DNA of 64,000 bases from Natronospirillum operosum (lineage in GTDB: Bacteria; Pseudomonadota; Gammaproteobacteria; Pseudomonadales; Natronospirillaceae), in NCBI RefSeq assembly GCF_004768465.1, contig NZ_SRMF01000003.1:372001-436000 (forward strand). Reading direction: 5' to 3'. This document shows, one piece after another, positions 61,822 through 64,000 of the stretch (position 1 is its first letter; each line of letters starts with the position of its first letter). Below the pieces are notes generated by a model. That model was given only the letters and a program-made list of their open reading frames with translations, did no database searches and was not told the DNA's origin. Made by a program: the position numbers and the translations under genes.

Positions 61822-62946
61822 TTAGCAATCCCACAGACCATGTTCCGGCCAGCGCCGGGCCAGACGTTCTTCAACGGGCGGCAGCGGTTTGGCTGCTACT
61901 GGCTCAGTGGTGTAGAAGAACCCGACCGAGGAATAGTCGTTGCTTTGGTCATTGGCGTGACCGTGCTCGAACGTGACCCGAATCGATTTCGAGAAGTGGA
62001 CCGGGTCTTCGATATGGAAGCGATACAGGCTCCACTTGCCGAAATGTTCCTGCGGGTCGGCTCCCAGGGACACCCCGTGATAGGGCGTGGAGTGTTCACC
62101 GGCCGGGAAGCCCCAGGAGCAGCCGAAATAGTCCTCGGTTCCGGTCCCGTGAATGGAGGGCGGCCAGGCTTCATCATCGATGAAGATCATGTCGTCACCT
62201 TCGCCCGGCCAGGTGTACTCCTGATTGGAGGCATTGAAGTTGTCGATGTTCAGTACGCAGCCGACATAGTGGCCGGTGCCCCGAATGTCGAGTACCACGT
62301 AGTTTTCCTTGCCGTCGGTGTTCTTGCCGCCCAGATCCCAGGGCGCAGGGTTCTCATAGGGCTGTTCGGTGGGGACGGCCTGCGTGGGGTTTTCGCGGTG
62401 CCATACCGCATGAAAGCGGCCAAAATCCTGTGGCAACCCGTCTGCGTAGAGCTCGTAGTCGATGTAGTAGAACAGGTTCTCGATCGGTTCATCGGCCTCG
62501 TTGACGATCTGGATGCGCGCACCCTCGCCGAACGGCATGGGCCAGTAGCTGTTGAAGGCAGGGGAAAACGGGCCCTTGGGGCCACGGCGATCACCAAAGG
62601 TGCAGTTCATCGGCAGTGACCACCAATGGCGGCCGGTGGCGTGGCCAACGCCGAAGAAGTCACCCAGCGGCACGCGGACCGAAGGCTCGTCGCTGCCGTC
62701 CCAGTACATTTCGAACACCAGCTTGCGCAGGTATTGGGCGTCATAGCAGCGCGTGGTGATCCACATGTGCTTGATGCAACCGGCACCGGCAATGTCGGCC
62801 ATGACGCAGGTCTCACCTGCGGGAACCGTCTTGAAGTCCCGATTGCCGCCGCTGACGTCGTAGCTGGAAGAACGCTTTGATACCACGCCCCGGCGTACCT
62901 GGGGCAGGCCGGCCAGGGGGCTGGTGAACATCTGATTTGGATTCAT
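61822..62946 (-). CDS. GH172 (formerly DUF2961) difructose dianhydride I hydrolase-like enzyme
   Basis: 374-residue protein of the DUF2961/GH172 family, founded on a difructose dianhydride I synthase/hydrolase and also containing D-arabinofuranosidases. Typical parts: YDVSGGNRDFKTVPAGETCV, CIKHMWITTRCYDAQYLRKL, VPLGDFFGVGHATG, WPGEGDDMIFIDDEAWP and IHGTGTEDYFGCSWGF, with acidic residues near 249, 259 and 271 as candidate catalytic positions. No signal peptide. AGGAG precedes ATG 62946. Lies between the ABC permease and GH32 genes; with GH91 in the operon, difructose dianhydride is the most economical substrate. Confidence 0.87.
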   Translation of the reverse strand: MNPNQMFTSPLAGLPQVRRGVVSKRSSSYDVSGGNRDFKTVPAGETCVMADIAGAGCIKHMWITTRCYDAQYLRKLVFEMYWDGSDEPSVRVPLGDFFGVGHATGRHWWSLPMNCTFGDRRGPKGPFSPAFNSYWPMPFGEGARIQIVNEADEPIENLFYYIDYELYADGLPQDFGRFHAVWHRENPTQAVPTEQPYENPAPWDLGGKNTDGKENYVVLDIRGTGHYVGCVLNIDNFNASNQEYTWPGEGDDMIFIDDEAWPPSIHGTGTEDYFGCSWGFPAGEHSTPYHGVSLGADPQEHFGKWSLYRFHIEDPVHFSKSIRVTFEHGHANDQSNDYSSVGFFYTTEPVAAKPLPPVEERLARRWPEHGLWDC

Positions 62947-62988
62947 AAGAACTCCTGTTGTCTGTTTCTTGTCTTGAAGGTTAAAAAG

Positions 62989-63822
62989 TCAGCCTTTGAC
63001 AGCACCAAATGTGAGTCCGCCGATAATCTGCTTTTGGAGCAGCAGCGTGATCAGGATGACTGGCAATGAGTACAGGGTGGCCAGGGCTGTCATGGGGCCC
63101 CAGTCAAGGCCGTAGGCCGTTCTGAACTCGGCGATGACAATGGGCGTGGTTTTCGCCTGGTCGGCCGTCAGCAGCAGGGCGAACAGAAACTCGTTCCAGC
63201 TGGCGATAAAGCAGAACAGGGCGGCGATGGCCATGCCGGAACTGACCAGTGGCAGTACCACCAGAAAGAAAGACTGGAAACGGTTGCAGCCATCCATGCG
63301 GGCAGCCTCTTCCAGTTCGCGCGGGATGCTCTCGAAGAAGGCGGACATCAACCAGACGGCGAGCGGCAGCGAGATGGTGGTATGGGCCAGAATCAGGCCC
63401 AGATGGGTGTCCAGCAGTCCGACATCTTTCAGAATGGTGAACAGGGGTACACCCAGAGACACAGTGGGCACCATGCGCGTGATCAGGGCGAACATCATGA
63501 AGTAGATGCTCAGACGTACCCGGAAGAAAGAAGCCCCGTAGGCGGCCGGCACGGCCAGCACCAGGGCCAGGAAGGTTGACGTCAGGGCGACAATGACAGA
63601 GTTGGCAAAGGAGCCGGGTACGGTCGCTGTGCCCAGAATGCGGGTATAGTTTTCCAGCGTGACGGTTTGCGGCCAGAATGAGGGCGGAATCTGCAACACC
63701 TGGGACGCCGGTTTCAGCGACGTGCTGACCAGATAGATATATGGCAGCGCATAGACCACAACAATGGCCAGTGCCGCCAGTGACAAGCCGATCTGGCGCG
63801 AGGAAAAGGCGTTATTTCTCAT
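62989..63822 (-). CDS. Sugar ABC transporter permease (MalG-like), DFA operon
   Basis: 277-residue inner-membrane permease. EAA loop: ELEEAARMDGCNRFQSFFLV; C-terminus GGLTFGAVKG. ATG 63822 has GGAG 8 nt upstream and overlaps the 3' end of the upstream permease by 11 nt. GH172 follows after 42 nt on the same strand, so the importer and hydrolases form one operon. Confidence 0.9.
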   Translation of the reverse strand: MRNNAFSSRQIGLSLAALAIVVVYALPYIYLVSTSLKPASQVLQIPPSFWPQTVTLENYTRILGTATVPGSFANSVIVALTSTFLALVLAVPAAYGASFFRVRLSIYFMMFALITRMVPTVSLGVPLFTILKDVGLLDTHLGLILAHTTISLPLAVWLMSAFFESIPRELEEAARMDGCNRFQSFFLVVLPLVSSGMAIAALFCFIASWNEFLFALLLTADQAKTTPIVIAEFRTAYGLDWGPMTALATLYSLPVILITLLLQKQIIGGLTFGAVKG

Positions 63823-64000
63823 TGTCCGGGCTCCAGATTTTCTTGTAGGCGATGACAGCGATGATGACCATGACAATGGTGAACAGGGTGGCGGAAGCAG
63901 AGGCTTCACCCAGATCGCCGTAACGGACCATGCGCTGGTAGATGTTCATCGAGAGGACTTCCGACTGGAATCGAGGGCCGCCCTGGGTCTGAATCCAGAT
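63812..64000 (-). CDS. Sugar ABC transporter permease (MalF-like), 3' end only
   Basis: The frame reads through the right window edge and stops with TAA at 63812. The visible 62 residues contain QTQGGPRFQSEVLSMNIYQR, the conserved C-terminal loop of MalF-type permeases, followed by the last helix TLFTIVMVIIAVIAYKKIW. Overlaps the next permease gene by 11 nt. The binding-protein gene is expected further right, outside the window. Confidence 0.82.
   Translation of the reverse strand: MWIQTQGGPRFQSEVLSMNIYQRMVRYGDLGEASASATLFTIVMVIIAVIAYKKIWSPDNEK

Overview
The window looks like a chromosomal carbohydrate-catabolism region of a marine or halophilic gammaproteobacterium, probably of the Oceanospirillales type. 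This is an inference from three things: gammaproteobacterial-looking KdgR, KduI, KduD and YghZ-like proteins, the many TRAP and BCCT transporters, and a Pseudomonas/Halomonas-style REP doublet array. By eye the base composition is moderately GC-rich. I see no rRNA, tRNA, CRISPR, prophage or insertion sequence.

Region by region. (1) 1-6540: the end of an L-rhamnose operon (ABC permeases, mutarotase, kinase) converges on lutABC, the L-lactate oxidation complex. (2) 6763-16463: an unsaturated oligouronide module with a TRAP importer, GH105 hydrolase, kduI, kduD, kdgK, eda and the IclR regulator kdgR. At least three KdgR-like operators lie in front of these genes. (3) 15447-22115: a LacI regulator, a GH78 alpha-rhamnosidase and an ABC importer without an ATPase, fitting rhamnogalacturonan or other rhamnose-containing oligosaccharides. 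(4) 22133-28437: a RelE/HigA-type toxin-antitoxin pair with a perfect palindromic operator, a BCCT transporter, a 5'-nucleotidase, a REPIN-like array, and ahpF/ahpC with an OxyR-like site.

(5) 28438-34065: a phosphonate-type ABC importer (phnD-C-E-E) linked to a HAD-IIB phosphatase and a GlpR-like DeoR repressor, with no C-P lyase genes. Its substrate is unclear. (6) 34819-44453: a complete D-glucuronate catabolic set (GntR, TRAP importer, uxaC, ManD-type mannonate dehydratase, uxuB, eda, kdgK). (7) 44465-46929: a SulP transporter and a small exported beta-rich protein. (8) 46968-58037: a beta-mannoside locus (manA, GH2, YghZ-like reductase, thioesterase, LacI, ABC importer, GH5).

(9) 58039-64000, minus strand: an ABC importer followed by GH172, GH32, a broken Tat-signal gene, GH91 and a GDT1-family membrane protein. 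All three hydrolases lack signal peptides, so I read this as an intracellular operon for difructose dianhydrides and inulobiose. It is the best candidate for an under-described system here.

Recurring architecture: all five complete solute-binding-protein genes are followed by a stable hairpin without a U-tract, and none of the oligosaccharide ABC importers encodes an ATPase in the window.
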